Shown here piece after piece: positions 55,294 through 63,565 of a DNA stretch of 64,000 nt. The translations under genes and the position numbers were made by a program. Origin of the DNA: Solirubrobacterales bacterium (GTDB taxonomy: Bacteria > Actinomycetota > Thermoleophilia > Solirubrobacterales > 70-9); contig DATMZR010000012.1 of assembly GCA_035573435.1 (NCBI GenBank), positions 1 through 64,000 on the forward strand. Direction: 5' to 3'. Positions within the stretch are counted from its first letter, which is position 1. Every line of letters starts with the position of its first letter. A model generated the notes under the pieces. The model ran no database searches and was not told the origin of the DNA. It was given only the letters and a program-made list of their open reading frames with translations.

Positions 55294-55971
55294 TTATTTT
55301 GGGAAGGGCTCGAGCCCTGCGTGCCAGGGACCCGCCGGATACGTGTGGACCCCCGACTCCTCGACCTCCTTGCGCACCTGCTTGAACAGCGCGCCGCCGT
55401 TGTCGAGCGCTGCTTCGAGTTGCTCCCCGTTCCGCTCGCCCAGGCGCCAAAGGAACCACAGCTGCTGCTCGGAGACGCCGAAATCGATCTCGTTGTCGAT
55501 CGTGGTCACCCACTCGAGGAACGCGGGGCTGAACACCTCGCGCAGGGCGACTGGGTCGTACTCGTGCGGCACGGTCGCCAAGAAGCGCCGGTTGAAGTCC
55601 AGGCTCTCGAACTCGACCTTGCGGCGCGAGGCGCGTTGCATCACCAGCTCGTCGGGGCGGCGCTCGATCGACTCCACGTTGAAGGGCGGCATCACCTTGG
55701 CCAGATCGGGCACGTGCGACTTGGCCAGTACAGCACCGGGAAGCACGGCCTTCGAGAACAGCCCTCCCTCCTCCCGCTCATCGGCGTCACAGGAGGCACC
55801 CCAGAAGCCGTCAGCGAGCTGCCCGGTGATCCTGTTGGTTCCGCCCGGACACAGCGCCACCGGCCCCCCAACCGGGTTGATGCCGCCCACCGGCTCGTAG
55901 ACGAGGTCGCGATCGGTGGCCACCGCCTGCACTGCCTCTCCCCAGGCCCGGGCCTCGTCGCGGGCGCCCAC
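55294..55971 (-). CDS. conserved hypothetical protein
   Basis: This 225-aa protein has no signal peptide or clear membrane helix. It contains FNRRFLATVPHEYDPVALREVFSPAFLEWV and VSEQQLWFLWRLGE in parts, with Trp-rich segments, a short cluster around CPGGTNRITGQLADGFWGASCDADE and a KVEFESLDFNRRF stretch that recalls DUF3137-type proteins. I cannot name a function. The start is GTG 55971. It is the last gene behind the Fe-ADH on the minus strand with a 33-base gap. Confidence 0.7.
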   Translation of the reverse strand: MGARDEARAWGEAVQAVATDRDLVYEPVGGINPVGGPVALCPGGTNRITGQLADGFWGASCDADEREEGGLFSKAVLPGAVLAKSHVPDLAKVMPPFNVESIERRPDELVMQRASRRKVEFESLDFNRRFLATVPHEYDPVALREVFSPAFLEWVTTIDNEIDFGVSEQQLWFLWRLGERNGEQLEAALDNGGALFKQVRKEVEESGVHTYPAGPWHAGLEPFPK

Positions 55972-56004
55972 GCTAGCGGGCCGCCTGGTCGAGGGCCCAA
56001 GCCG

Positions 56005-57201
56005 TCACAGCGCCCGGTGGAACAGCTCGACGAAGTCCTCCGTGCTCGGCTCACGCGGATTGACGAGCGTCGACCCCTCGCCCATCGCGTCCTCGGCGAG
56101 CTGCGGGATGCCTTCCTCGGGGACACCGACCTCCGACAGGCGCCCCGGCAGGCCGAGGCGCGCCCTCAGCTCGCGAACATGATCGGCGAGAGCCCGCCCC
56201 ACCTGCTCGTCCTTGCCGCGGGCATCCACGCCGAGCAGCTCGGCGACGCCGCGAAACTGGTCCGCCACCTGCTCGCTCGCCACGGCGTTGAACTCGATCA
56301 CCGGCGGCAGGTTGATCGCGTTGGCGACCCCGTGCGGGACGCCGTGGCGGGCCCCGCAGGGGTGCGACATCGAGTGGGTGATCCCGGTCGCGCCGAGGCC
56401 GGTTGGCGCGATCGCCAGGTCCGCGGCGATCAACATGTTGCCCCGCGCCTCCTCGTCCGAGGTGTCGGCCACGGCGCGTTCCAGGTTGTCGCGGATCAGC
56501 CGGATCGCTTGCAGCGCATAGGCGTCTGCGTGCGGGCTCCACTCCGTCGAGGTCACGCCCTCGATCGCGTGGGTGAGGGCGTCCATGCCGGTCGCTGCGG
56601 CGATGGGCGCGGGTAGGGTCGCCGTCGACTCGGGGTCGAGGATCGCCAGGTCGGGGGCGACCGGGAAGTCGAGGATCACGAACTTGATCCCACGGTCGGG
56701 GTCCTTGATCACCGCCACGGGGCTCGCCTCCGAGCCCGTACCCGCCGTGGTCGGGATCACCGCCATCGGCGCCAACGGAAGCGGCCTGCCCATCCCGTCG
56801 CCCTCGCGCGGCAGTCCGAACACGCCTTCCCAGTCCGGAATCGTGCCTCCGTGGCTGAACACCACGTTGGCGGCCTTCGTGGTGTCGATCACGGACCCGC
56901 CGCCGACGGCCAGGAAGCTGTCGGCGCCCTGGTCCTTCGCCTGCTCCGCGCATCTCGTCACCACTCCTGTATCGGAGTCCTGCGGAACGTCTTCGAAGAC
57001 GCCGACGACCTCGAGCCCGCCATCGGCCACGCCGGCCTCGGCCTTCGCCGCCAAACCCGTGCCGCGGATCACCTGATCGGTGACGAGGAGCACCCGTTCG
57101 GCGCCCTCCTTGGCGAACTCGAAGCCGGCGCTCCCGATCAGCTCGCGTCCGGCGACGACTCGCGTCGGTGAGGCGAACTGGTAGAAGTCCTTGAAGGTCA
57201 A
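56005..57201 (-). CDS. iron-containing alcohol dehydrogenase
   Basis: This 398-aa enzyme is a group III Fe-ADH. The nucleotide site shows ADSFLAVGGGSVIDTTKA and PTTAGTGSEASP; the metal ligands are Asp/His in ATGMDALTHAIEG and His residues in ITHSMSHPCGARHGVPHG. It interconverts an alcohol and an aldehyde or ketone with NAD(P). TTG 57201 overlaps the stop of the upstream SCP2 gene (TTGA), so they form a unit. The substrate is open; butanol- or lactaldehyde-type enzymes are close in pattern. Confidence 0.93.
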   Translation of the reverse strand: MTFKDFYQFASPTRVVAGRELIGSAGFEFAKEGAERVLLVTDQVIRGTGLAAKAEAGVADGGLEVVGVFEDVPQDSDTGVVTRCAEQAKDQGADSFLAVGGGSVIDTTKAANVVFSHGGTIPDWEGVFGLPREGDGMGRPLPLAPMAVIPTTAGTGSEASPVAVIKDPDRGIKFVILDFPVAPDLAILDPESTATLPAPIAAATGMDALTHAIEGVTSTEWSPHADAYALQAIRLIRDNLERAVADTSDEEARGNMLIAADLAIAPTGLGATGITHSMSHPCGARHGVPHGVANAINLPPVIEFNAVASEQVADQFRGVAELLGVDARGKDEQVGRALADHVRELRARLGLPGRLSEVGVPEEGIPQLAEDAMGEGSTLVNPREPSTEDFVELFHRAL

Positions 57202-57614
57202 GCCTGGATCAGATCGGAGCGTCCCTGGGCCTCCAGTTGGGCCTTGTAACGCGGGAAGACCGGCTTCGTCAGCGGCACCAGCCTGAGGATCTTCGCCACC
57301 GGCCCCTTGGCCTTGATCTGGCCCCGCGCCAGGGCCACGGTGACGTTTACCTGGCCGAGCCAGAACCGGTGCGCGGTGTCGGCCTCCATCGACATCACGA
57401 CCTCGGGCTCCATCTCGGACTCGCCGAAATCCACGTCGCCCGGCTGGCCCTCCTGCAGGCGCACGGTGATCGCCGATTCGGGCTCGCGGTACTCGTAGCG
57501 GACGATCGTGTTCGCCTTGCGGAACTTCGGCGCCAGCTCCTCGTCCTCCGTCAGGTCAACGAACAGCTTCCCGAGCGTCTCGTAGACCTCCTGAGCGTCC
57601 TTGAAGTAGGCCAA
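57198..57614 (-). CDS. SCP2 sterol-binding domain protein
   Basis: This 138-aa protein is a single SCP2 lipid-binding domain: TIVRYEYREPESAITVRLQ, VVMSMEADTAHRFWLGQVNVTVALARGQIKAKGPVAKILRL in parts. It holds a hydrophobic ligand such as a sterol or a fatty acyl chain. It starts at TTG 57614 behind a strong GGAGAGGAG and overlaps the Fe-ADH gene by 4 bases. The pairing suggests an alcohol dehydrogenase for a hydrophobic substrate; that is inference. Confidence 0.88.
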   Translation of the reverse strand: MAYFKDAQEVYETLGKLFVDLTEDEELAPKFRKANTIVRYEYREPESAITVRLQEGQPGDVDFGESEMEPEVVMSMEADTAHRFWLGQVNVTVALARGQIKAKGPVAKILRLVPLTKPVFPRYKAQLEAQGRSDLIQA

Positions 57615-57709
57615 CTCGTCTCCTCTCCTCGTGCTCGCGATCCCGCCGCGGGCGGATGGCCAGATCCTATGCTCCCGCCCCCTCTCCCCCTAACGGACGC
57701 GGCTCGGGC

Positions 57710-58309
57710 CTAGCCGCTGAACCGCGCTGCCACCTCCGGCCAGTTGACCACGTTCCACCAGGCGTCGAGGTAGTCGGGACGGCGGTTCTGGTACTTGAGG
57801 TAGTAGGCGTGCTCCCAGACGTCGACGCCGAGCAACGGCGTCTTGCCGTCGGAGATCGGCGAGTCCTGGTTGGCCGTGCTGACCACCGCGAGGCCCGAGC
57901 CGTCACGGACGAGCCACGCCCAACCGGAGCCGAAGCGGTTCACACCGGCGTTCTTGAGTTCATCCTTGAAGGCATCGAAGCCGCCGAAGGCATCGTCGAT
58001 CGCGGCCCTCAGGTCGCCCTCCGGCTCGCCACCGCCGTCGGGGCTCATGATCTGCCAGAAGAAGGTGTGGTTCGAGTGCCCGCCGGCGTTGTTCCGCACG
58101 GGGGTCTGGATGTCGCCCGGCAGCGAGGAGAGGTTGCGGAGCACCTCATCCACATCGGTGTCCGCCCATTCGGTGCCGTCGAGCGCCGCATTGGCCTTGT
58201 CGACGTACGCCTGGTGGTGCTTGTCGTGGTGAACGCGCATCGTCTGCTCGTCGATGTGGGGCTCGAGCGCGCCGTAGTCGTAGGGGAGGTCGGGAACTGA
58301 GTAGGCCAT
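57710..58309 (-). CDS. sodA: superoxide dismutase, Mn/Fe type (Mn pattern)
   Basis: This 199-aa enzyme turns superoxide into oxygen and peroxide. Metal ligands are His in [10 protein letters not shown], His in [11 protein letters not shown], and Asp/His in [15 protein letters not shown]. The Gly in NNAGGHSNH together with the Gln in [10 protein letters not shown] is the pattern of Mn-dependent rather than Fe-dependent enzymes; metal choice is not proven by that. AAGGAGAC five bases before ATG 58309 gives a normal leadered transcript. Confidence 0.95.
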   Translation of the reverse strand: MAYSVPDLPYDYGALEPHIDEQTMRVHHDKHHQAYVDKANAALDGTEWADTDVDEVLRNLSSLPGDIQTPVRNNAGGHSNHTFFWQIMSPDGGGEPEGDLRAAIDDAFGGFDAFKDELKNAGVNRFGSGWAWLVRDGSGLAVVSTANQDSPISDGKTPLLGVDVWEHAYYLKYQNRRPDYLDAWWNVVNWPEVAARFSG

Positions 58310-58369
58310 CGAGGTCTCCTTCTGCCTTCGGGCTTGCGTCTTGATTGTCAGGGGCCGCGATGCCGGAGC

Positions 58370-59302
58370 CTATCCAAGCGTCTCTCTAAACCCCTGACGC
58401 CAGCTTGGATAGCGGGGCTGCCAGCCCAACTCGCGCTTCGCCTTGGCGTTCGAGGCACCACGGAGCTCCGTCGCGAAGGCCACCGCGAAGCGCCCTGCCA
58501 CGAGTCGGGCCAGAAGCGTCGGCACTCGACGGGGGCGGCGGGCGCCCAGCGCCTCCGCGTAGACGGGCAGCCACTCGCGCAACGGCGCGGGCTCGTCGTC
58601 CACGACGTTGTAGATGCCGGGTGCTCCCCGGTCGAGCGAGGCGACTGTGGCCGCGGCCGCGTCTTCGGTGTCGATGAAGGAGAACATCCCCTGGCCTCGA
58701 CCCACGATCGGAAAGCGGCGGCGGCGCACCTGCTCGGCGATGTTGCCGTCGGGGGCGTAATACGTGCCCGGCCCGTAGAACTGACCGTAACGCAGCACGA
58801 TGCCCTCCAGCCCGGCCGTGTTGGTTGCCTCGCGCTCGTGCTCCAGGGTGGAGTCGGCTCCCGCGCGGAAGGGCTCCGGCGCATCGGCCCAGGGCCGCGC
58901 GTCTTCGTCCTTGACCATCTCCCCCTCGGGCGCATAGAGGAAGGCGACGCTCTGGGTGATGAGCCGCTTGACTCCGGCGGCGCGCGCCGCCTCGATCAGG
59001 TTGTGGCCCCCTTCTGCGCGCGCTCGATTCGTTGGCCCGTAATCGATCTTTCGCGGGTTGTACTCGCTGGGAAGGCGGGTGAGCTGGCTGATCGCGACCT
59101 CCGGCGCCGCATCCCGCACCGCGGCCTGAACCGCCTGCGGGTCGAGCGCGTCACAGACGACGGGCGCCGCACCAGCCGCCTCGATGCGGGGGGCGTTCTC
59201 CGGCTTGCTCGTCGTCCCGGTGACGTCGTGCCCCGCCGCCACGAGTTGGCGCACCAGCGGTACCCCGATCACCCCGCTCGCCCCGGCCACGAACACCCTC
59301 AT
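58370..59302 (-). CDS. NAD(P)-binding extended SDR, NmrA/epimerase-like
   Basis: This 310-aa protein opens with MRVFVAGASGVIGVPLVRQL, the extended SDR Rossmann motif, and has ITQSVAFLYAPEGEM, LRYGQFYGPGTYYAPDG and GIYNVVDDEPAPLREWL. No YxxxK is visible after the SVAFLY strand, so classical catalysis is doubtful. It may use NADPH in an unusual way or be a sensor. Start ATG 59302 shares one base with the stop of the upstream membrane protein gene (TGATG), which supports this start over a longer frame. Confidence 0.87.
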   Translation of the reverse strand: MRVFVAGASGVIGVPLVRQLVAAGHDVTGTTSKPENAPRIEAAGAAPVVCDALDPQAVQAAVRDAAPEVAISQLTRLPSEYNPRKIDYGPTNRARAEGGHNLIEAARAAGVKRLITQSVAFLYAPEGEMVKDEDARPWADAPEPFRAGADSTLEHEREATNTAGLEGIVLRYGQFYGPGTYYAPDGNIAEQVRRRRFPIVGRGQGMFSFIDTEDAAAATVASLDRGAPGIYNVVDDEPAPLREWLPVYAEALGARRPRRVPTLLARLVAGRFAVAFATELRGASNAKAKRELGWQPRYPSWRQGFRETLG

Positions 59303-59703
59303 CAGGCGCCCCCTCGTCGGTCCGTGCTCCCCCCCGCGGCCTGAAGCCTCGTCGAAACCCAGGCGAGGTAGGCGAAGAACACCCCGCCGAGGGCGATGTA
59401 CAGGGTGTCGAAGATCCCCCTGGCGTCGCTGCGCGCCTGGCCCACGTCGAAGGCGTGGTTGACGGCGTGGAGCCCGTACCAGAGCGCCCCGAGCAACAGC
59501 ACCGGGACCCGCCACGCCGGGCGCTGGGCCGCGACCAAGACGGCGACGCCAAAGGCCAGAACAAACGCGCCCACGTCGCCGACATAGTGCGTGTTCTCGA
59601 CCCCGTAGTGGCCGACCTCGTCGTAGAAGGTGCCCGGCGCGACCAGAGCCAGCGCGCCTGAGGCGACCTGGATCAGACCGAGCACCACGAGCACCGCCCG
59701 CAT
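59302..59703 (-). CDS. four-helix integral membrane protein, unknown function
   Basis: This 133-aa protein has four hydrophobic helices (AVLVVLGLIQVASGALALV, VGAFVLAFGVAVLVA, VPVLLLGALWYGLHAV and TLYIALGGVFFAYLAWV) with a short loop NHAFDVGQARSDARG between helices 3 and 4. Similar small membrane proteins are often left as hypothetical or DUF4345-like. Start ATG 59703 is chosen; TTG 59721, which overlaps the upstream stop, is an alternative. It lies between a methyltransferase and an SDR gene, likely one operon. Confidence 0.75.
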   Translation of the reverse strand: MRAVLVVLGLIQVASGALALVAPGTFYDEVGHYGVENTHYVGDVGAFVLAFGVAVLVAAQRPAWRVPVLLLGALWYGLHAVNHAFDVGQARSDARGIFDTLYIALGGVFFAYLAWVSTRLQAAGGSTDRRGGA

Positions 59704-59717
59704 CGCTCGCTCGCTGA

Positions 59718-60608
59718 TCAAGGGCCGGCCTCCACGGCCCGCGCGGTCACGGCCCAGGTCGACGATGGGGCGACGACCGCTCCGCCGTCGACGACGAAGT
59801 CCGCGAGGGCAGCCCGGAGGTCGGCGGCGATCTTCGGCCTGATGTCGTCCACTCGCTCGCCCCACATGCGCAGCAGCTCGGCTGCGGGACCGAGCGCCAT
59901 GTTGAAAGCGACCGCGTGCTCGAGGTCGTCGCCGATCTTGTACGGCAGGTCCTGGCGGGCGAGGCGGATGTCCGCGTAGCCGGCATGCTTGAGGAGGTCC
60001 GTCACCGTGTCCGCGTTGGCCATCGAGAACGGCCCGGGTCCGCAGCGCGGCACGTCGTACTCCTCCGGCTCCTCGAGGTACTGGTCGACGACCTGCTCGG
60101 CCCGGTGCATGAATTCGTTGTCGAGCTTGCGTCGCCAGACGACCATGTTCAGGAGCCCGCCGGGCACCAGGGCCTCGCGCACGTTGCGAAGCGCCGCCAC
60201 AGGGTTTGCGAAGAACATCGTCCCCATCCGCGAAAACGCGTAGTCGAAGGTCTGGTCGAACTTCGTCAGCTCGACGTCGCAGGTCGCGAAGCTGACGTTC
60301 TCGAGACCGGCCTCCGCCGCCTCCTCGATCGCCGTCTCGATCATCCGCTCGGCGACGTCGACTCCGTGCGCATGGCCGCTGGCGCCGACAAGGGCCGCTA
60401 GCCGCACCGTCGTATCGCCGAGCCCGCAGCCGATGTCGAGCACCCGGTCGCCCTCCTGCGGAGGGCGCGCCGCGAGCGTGGCTTCCCCGTGGTCGCGCAG
60501 CCCCTCGGCCACGACATCGCGGTACTCGATCCAGATGTCGAACAGGGGGCCGTTCCAGGCCTCGGTCGCCTCGACGTTGTCATCGACTACGCGGACCGCG
60601 TCGTCCAC
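59718..60608 (-). CDS. class I SAM-dependent methyltransferase
   Basis: This 296-aa enzyme has the SAM motif VLDIGCGLGDTTVRLAALVG, then ATCDVELTKFDQTFDYAFSRMGTMFF and LVPGGLLNMVVW. A C-terminal part with GPFSMANADTVTDLLKHAGY follows, as in SAM methyltransferases of the UbiE/Coq5 type. Substrate unknown. GTG 60608 is chosen because TAGACT lies exactly 8 bases upstream; the frame runs to ATG 60659 but that adds non-homologous residues. Confidence 0.9.
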   Translation of the reverse strand: MDDAVRVVDDNVEATEAWNGPLFDIWIEYRDVVAEGLRDHGEATLAARPPQEGDRVLDIGCGLGDTTVRLAALVGASGHAHGVDVAERMIETAIEEAAEAGLENVSFATCDVELTKFDQTFDYAFSRMGTMFFANPVAALRNVREALVPGGLLNMVVWRRKLDNEFMHRAEQVVDQYLEEPEEYDVPRCGPGPFSMANADTVTDLLKHAGYADIRLARQDLPYKIGDDLEHAVAFNMALGPAAELLRMWGERVDDIRPKIAADLRAALADFVVDGGAVVAPSSTWAVTARAVEAGP

Positions 60609-60616
60609 GATCGCTG

Positions 60617-60622
60617 AGTCTA
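60617..60622 (-). promoter_or_regulatory. -10-like box TAGACT
   Basis: On the minus strand TAGACT is followed by 8 bases and GTG 60608 of the methyltransferase gene. Confidence 0.45.
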
Positions 60623-60701
60623 AGCCCGCGCTGTCGTGCGCGACCACGCGACCGAGCATGTCGACCTCGTCCCACGCCTCGGCGATCAGCCCGCGCTCGA
60701 T

Positions 60702-61103
60702 CTAACGCGCTGCTCCCGCCAGCCCGGCGGCTTCGAGGGCCTCCCGGTGATCCCAGAAGAACTCGGCCAGCACGACCTTGCCGTTTCTGAAGGTCGTCAC
60801 CTGGCTGAACCGCATTTCCCCCTCGAGTCCCGACTGCGCGCCGGTCATGTGCGCTCGCATTCGAGTGACCACGACATCACCTGCATCGATCAGATCCTCG
60901 ATCACCGAGTCGCGGCCCACTGTTTCCGCAAAGCCCTCATAGAAGGAGCGCACTGCGTCCTTTCCGCGAAAGACACGCTCCGGCCAACCCTCGGCCGCTC
61001 GGAGCACCACGTCGTCGTCCCACAACCCCACAAACGCATCCATATCGCCCCGGTTCCAGTACTCCAGATCCTTCAGCACAAGCTCCACGTTCTCCCGCGA
61101 CAT
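60702..61103 (-). CDS. SnoaL/NTF2-like protein
   Basis: This 133-aa protein is an NTF2-like fold: SRENVELVLKDLEYWNRGDMDAFVGLWDDDV at the start, VFRGKDAVRSFYEGFAE, and VTTFRNGKVVLAEFFWDHREALEAAGL, the usual SnoaL_2 ending. No function can be assigned. Start ATG 61103 is supported by the family N terminus (MSRENVE) and by GATACT 9 bases upstream. Confidence 0.87.
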   Translation of the reverse strand: MSRENVELVLKDLEYWNRGDMDAFVGLWDDDVVLRAAEGWPERVFRGKDAVRSFYEGFAETVGRDSVIEDLIDAGDVVVTRMRAHMTGAQSGLEGEMRFSQVTTFRNGKVVLAEFFWDHREALEAAGLAGAAR

Positions 61104-61180
61104 GGCCCGCGAAGTATCTCGCGTCGGCGCGCGCCGGGCAGTGGCTGACCGGGAACCCGGCCCTAAGAAAGCCGCACCGC

Positions 61181-61603
61181 CTAAGTGGTCTTGACCACGA
61201 GGACCGAGCAGTTCGCCCTGTGGGCGACGGTGTTCGGGACGCTGCCGAGAACCCGGCGGTTCATCCCCTTGTTGCCGATCACCAGGAGGTCGGCGTTGCA
61301 TTTCTCCGCGAGCTCGACGAGCGCCTTCGCCGGGTCTCCGCTCCCGGTATGCGTCGCGCAGTCGATGCCCTTGCTCTCGATGTCCCTCTCGGTTCTGGCC
61401 AGGATCTCCCGAAGCTGGGCCGCGGGATTCCAGGCGAATTCCCGCTCGTCGACCTTCCCGGATGACGATCCCCGCGCCGGGTCACTGTAGGCGCTCAGGA
61501 GGACAAGCCTCGCGTCGAAGCGCCGCGCCATCTCCACCGCCATTTCGACGGCTTTTTGCGCCGTTCGCGAGCCGTCCGTGCCCACGGCGATCGTTGAGAT
61601 CAT
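61181..61603 (-). CDS. universal stress protein (UspA family)
   Basis: This 140-aa protein has the Usp opening ISTIAVGTDGSRTAQKAVEMA, LLVIGNKGMNRRVLGSVPNTV and NCSVLVVKTT. The ATP-binding loop G-x2-G-x9-G(S/T) is shortened here: only 6 residues separate GNKG from GS. That may weaken ATP binding, although similar short loops occur in actinobacteria. TAGGGT lies 10 bases before ATG 61603. Confidence 0.93.
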   Translation of the reverse strand: MISTIAVGTDGSRTAQKAVEMAVEMARRFDARLVLLSAYSDPARGSSSGKVDEREFAWNPAAQLREILARTERDIESKGIDCATHTGSGDPAKALVELAEKCNADLLVIGNKGMNRRVLGSVPNTVAHRANCSVLVVKTT

Positions 61604-61613
61604 CTCGGCGGCG

Positions 61614-61619
61614 ACCCTA
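61614..61619 (-). promoter_or_regulatory. -10-like box TAGGGT for the universal stress gene
   Basis: TAGGGT on the minus strand is followed by 10 bases and ATG 61603. It overlaps the stop codon of the remnant at 61617. Confidence 0.4.
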
Positions 61620-61715
61620 CCACCCGTGCGCGATCAGTCCGACGTCGAGCGACTCGGCGCGATCGGTAAAGATGCGAACTCGCTCGATTCTGCCGTCCGC
61701 GAGGTAGTAGACGTT
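61617..61715 (-). pseudogene. 3' remnant of a SnoaL-like gene
   Basis: The frame ending at 61617 encodes YYLADGRIERVRIFTDRAES (in part) and DVGLIAHGW, which matches the last strand of SnoaL_2 proteins (compare ...RNGKVVLAEFFWDHREALEAAGL at 60702). The N-terminal two thirds are missing; upstream is the 5' region of the divergent DHFR-like gene. It is probably a deletion scar, but the match is short. Confidence 0.4.
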
Positions 61716-61776
61716 CCCCGGTTTCGGTGTCCGCCGGGATGCCGCTTGCAAATCACAATCACTTTGGAGGAGAGCA

Positions 61777-62382
61777 ATGGCCGACACCACCTGCCACATG
61801 TCGATCTCCCTCGACGGCTTCGTCGCCGGGCCGGATCAAAGCCGCGAAGACCCGCTCGGCAAGCGGGGCCGCGAGCTCCACGGCTGGCACCTTGGCGACG
61901 AGCGCGCGAACGAGGCGGACGCCACCGCCGAGCGCCGTTTGCTGCGCCCCCGCGGCGCCTACATCATGGGCCGCAACATGTTTGGCCCGATCCGCGGCGA
62001 GTGGGGCGAGGAGTGGTCGGGCTGGTGGGGGCCCGAGCCGCCCTACCACGCGCCCGTGTTCGTCCTAACCCATCACACTCACGCGCCGATCGAGATGGAG
62101 GGCGGGACGGCGTTTCACTTCATCACCGATGGCTTCGACGCCGCTTACGCCCAGGCCCGCGAGACCGCCGGCGCAGACGGCATCGACATCGCGGGCGGCG
62201 CCTCGACCGTCCGCCAAGCGCTGCTGGCGGGCGTCATCGACGAGCTCTGGCTCGACATCGTCCCCGTTCTACTCGGGTCCGGCGAGGGGATATTCAACGG
62301 CGTCGCGGAGTTCGATCTTGAGCCCGACGAGGTCCTCCATTCCCCACTGGCGACGCACATCTGCTACCGCCGGGCGGGATGA
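61777..62382 (+). CDS. dihydrofolate-reductase-fold protein (RibD C-terminal type)
   Basis: This 201-aa protein has the DHFR/RibD_C fold: CHMSISLDGFVAGPDQSRE, AYIMGRNMFGPIRGEW, FVLTHHTHAP, GIDIAGGASTVRQALLAGVIDELWLDIVPVLLGSGEGIF in parts. Such stand-alone proteins are NADPH-dependent reductases of unknown substrate and are not the true folate enzyme. GGAGGAG six bases before ATG 61777 fixes the start. Confidence 0.92.
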   Translation: MADTTCHMSISLDGFVAGPDQSREDPLGKRGRELHGWHLGDERANEADATAERRLLRPRGAYIMGRNMFGPIRGEWGEEWSGWWGPEPPYHAPVFVLTHHTHAPIEMEGGTAFHFITDGFDAAYAQARETAGADGIDIAGGASTVRQALLAGVIDELWLDIVPVLLGSGEGIFNGVAEFDLEPDEVLHSPLATHICYRRAG

Positions 62383-62432
62383 GATGGATACACGCAACCG
62401 TGCAAGCACCTGCAGCAGGTACCTGCGAAGTA

Positions 62433-62455
62433 GCGGGGCAGGATTTGAACCGGGC
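62433..62455 (-). other. tRNA T-arm-like remnant
   Basis: On the minus strand the segment reads CCGGTTCAAATCCTGCCCCGC, which looks like the T-arm and 3' acceptor strand of a tRNA, about 20 bases downstream of tRNA-Pro. Two T-stem pairs fail and no 5' half exists at the right distance. It may be a duplicated tRNA end left by an old integration, or chance. Confidence 0.35.
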
Positions 62456-62475
62456 TCGAATGCTTGGATGCTAAA

Positions 62476-62549
62476 TCGGGGCGGCCGGATTTGAACCGGC
62501 GACCTCACCGACCCGAACGGTGCGCGCTACCAGGCTGCGCCACGCCCCG
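62476..62549 (-). tRNA. tRNA-Pro (anticodon CGG)
   Basis: 74 bases fold into a full cloverleaf: acceptor CGGGGCG with CGCCCCG, D-arm GCGC...GCGC, anticodon stem CACCG/CGGTG around the loop TTCGGGT (anticodon CGG, reading CCG, with G37), variable loop AGGTC and T-arm GCCGG-TTCAAAT-CCGGC. The discriminator base is A and the 3' CCA is not encoded. Confidence 0.97.
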
Positions 62550-62587
62550 AGGCGACCCATTCTGCCAAAGGCGCTTAGGGGCTACAG

Positions 62588-63274
62588 CTAGCCGCCCACC
62601 GCCGACACGGAGGCTTCAATCTCCTCCTTCGACGGCGAATCCTGCAGCACCTGCGTGCCCCCCGGCCCGCTGACGACGACGGACGGGCCCTGGACTCGCA
62701 GGCTCAGATCGGCGGCGAGCCTGGCGTCCGCCTCCACCCTGTCCTGGACGGTGCTCGAGTCCCGAGCCGTCTCCCATGCATCGCGGTCGAAGTCGGGGAT
62801 CGCGTTTCCGACGTCCCGGAGGAACTCGTCCGAGACGGTGTGCGCAGGGGCCTCATCCTGGTTGCGGAAGAACAGGTCGATGTACTGCCACTCCCGGTCC
62901 TGCTCGCCCGCCGCGGCAGCGGCGTAGGCGGCCTTCGTGGTCTCGGCCTCGCCGAGCGAGAGGTGGCGGAACTCGAGCCTCGCCTCGCCGCTGCGCACGT
63001 ATTGCTCGATCAGCGGGTCGACCGTCTCGAGCTGGTAGTCGTCGCAGGTCGAGCATTGGAGGTCGTTGAAGACGGTGATGGTGACGGCAGCGTCGCTGGG
63101 CCCCAGGTCGGGGCCGTCCTGTGGAAGCCCCGCGATCAGCTCCTGGGTCTGCTCGCCGCCGCTGATGGTGATCTTCTCAGGACCCCCTTCGCCGACCGAC
63201 AGCGAGACAGCGGCAGCGATCAGGCCGATGCCGCCTACGCCCAGCAGCAGGCGCGGCAGCCACGGGCTATTCAT
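62588..63274 (-). CDS. DsbA-like thioredoxin-fold protein, membrane-anchored
   Basis: This 228-aa protein has an N-terminal membrane anchor (LLLGVGGIGLIAAAVSLSV) and a DsbA/Thioredoxin_4 domain: ITVFNDLQCSTCDDYQLETVDPLIEQY with a CSTC active site, ARLEFRHLSLGE, and SLRVQGPSVVVSGPGG with the cis-Pro. It would work outside the cell on protein disulphides. ATG 63274 abuts the stop of the upstream gene with no gap, so they are cotranscribed. Confidence 0.9.
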   Translation of the reverse strand: MNSPWLPRLLLGVGGIGLIAAAVSLSVGEGGPEKITISGGEQTQELIAGLPQDGPDLGPSDAAVTITVFNDLQCSTCDDYQLETVDPLIEQYVRSGEARLEFRHLSLGEAETTKAAYAAAAAGEQDREWQYIDLFFRNQDEAPAHTVSDEFLRDVGNAIPDFDRDAWETARDSSTVQDRVEADARLAADLSLRVQGPSVVVSGPGGTQVLQDSPSKEEIEASVSAVGG

Positions 63275-63556
63275 CTACCCGGCGACCGCCTTGTAGTAAC
63301 GAACGGCCAGCCCCGTCAGAAGCGTCTCGAAGCTCTCCTCGATCGGGCCGCCGCTCTGTCGCGAGTAGGCGGCGAGGCCGCTTTGCTCGATCGCCTCGCT
63401 GCGAGCGACCACCTCGTCGACGAGGTCCGGATGCTCGTCGCAGAAGAAGGCGCCGATCGAGTAGAGCTCGGTGTCCATCAGCGACTCGAGGAAGGAGCCC
63501 ACCTCGCCGGCCGGCGGCTCGGTTCGGGGCGGAAGGGGCTTTGCGTGGTCGGCCAC
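63275..63556 (-). CDS. small conserved hypothetical protein (93 aa)
   Basis: This 93-aa acidic, mainly helical protein contains GSFLESLMDTELYSIGAFFCDE and IEESFETLLTGLAVRYYKAV. I do not recognise the family. GTG 63556 is preferred to ATG 63613 because TACGAT lies 9 bases upstream; the longer frame would cover the promoter region. It is followed directly by the DsbA-like gene and is divergent from the 60-aa gene at 63668. Confidence 0.7.
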   Translation of the reverse strand: MADHAKPLPPRTEPPAGEVGSFLESLMDTELYSIGAFFCDEHPDLVDEVVARSEAIEQSGLAAYSRQSGGPIEESFETLLTGLAVRYYKAVAG

Positions 63557-63565
63557 GGTTCGAAC

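Noticed and set aside
62383-62600. Integrated element at tRNA-Pro
   Set aside because: Only a short T-arm-like copy is present; there is no integrase, excisionase or change in gene content around it.
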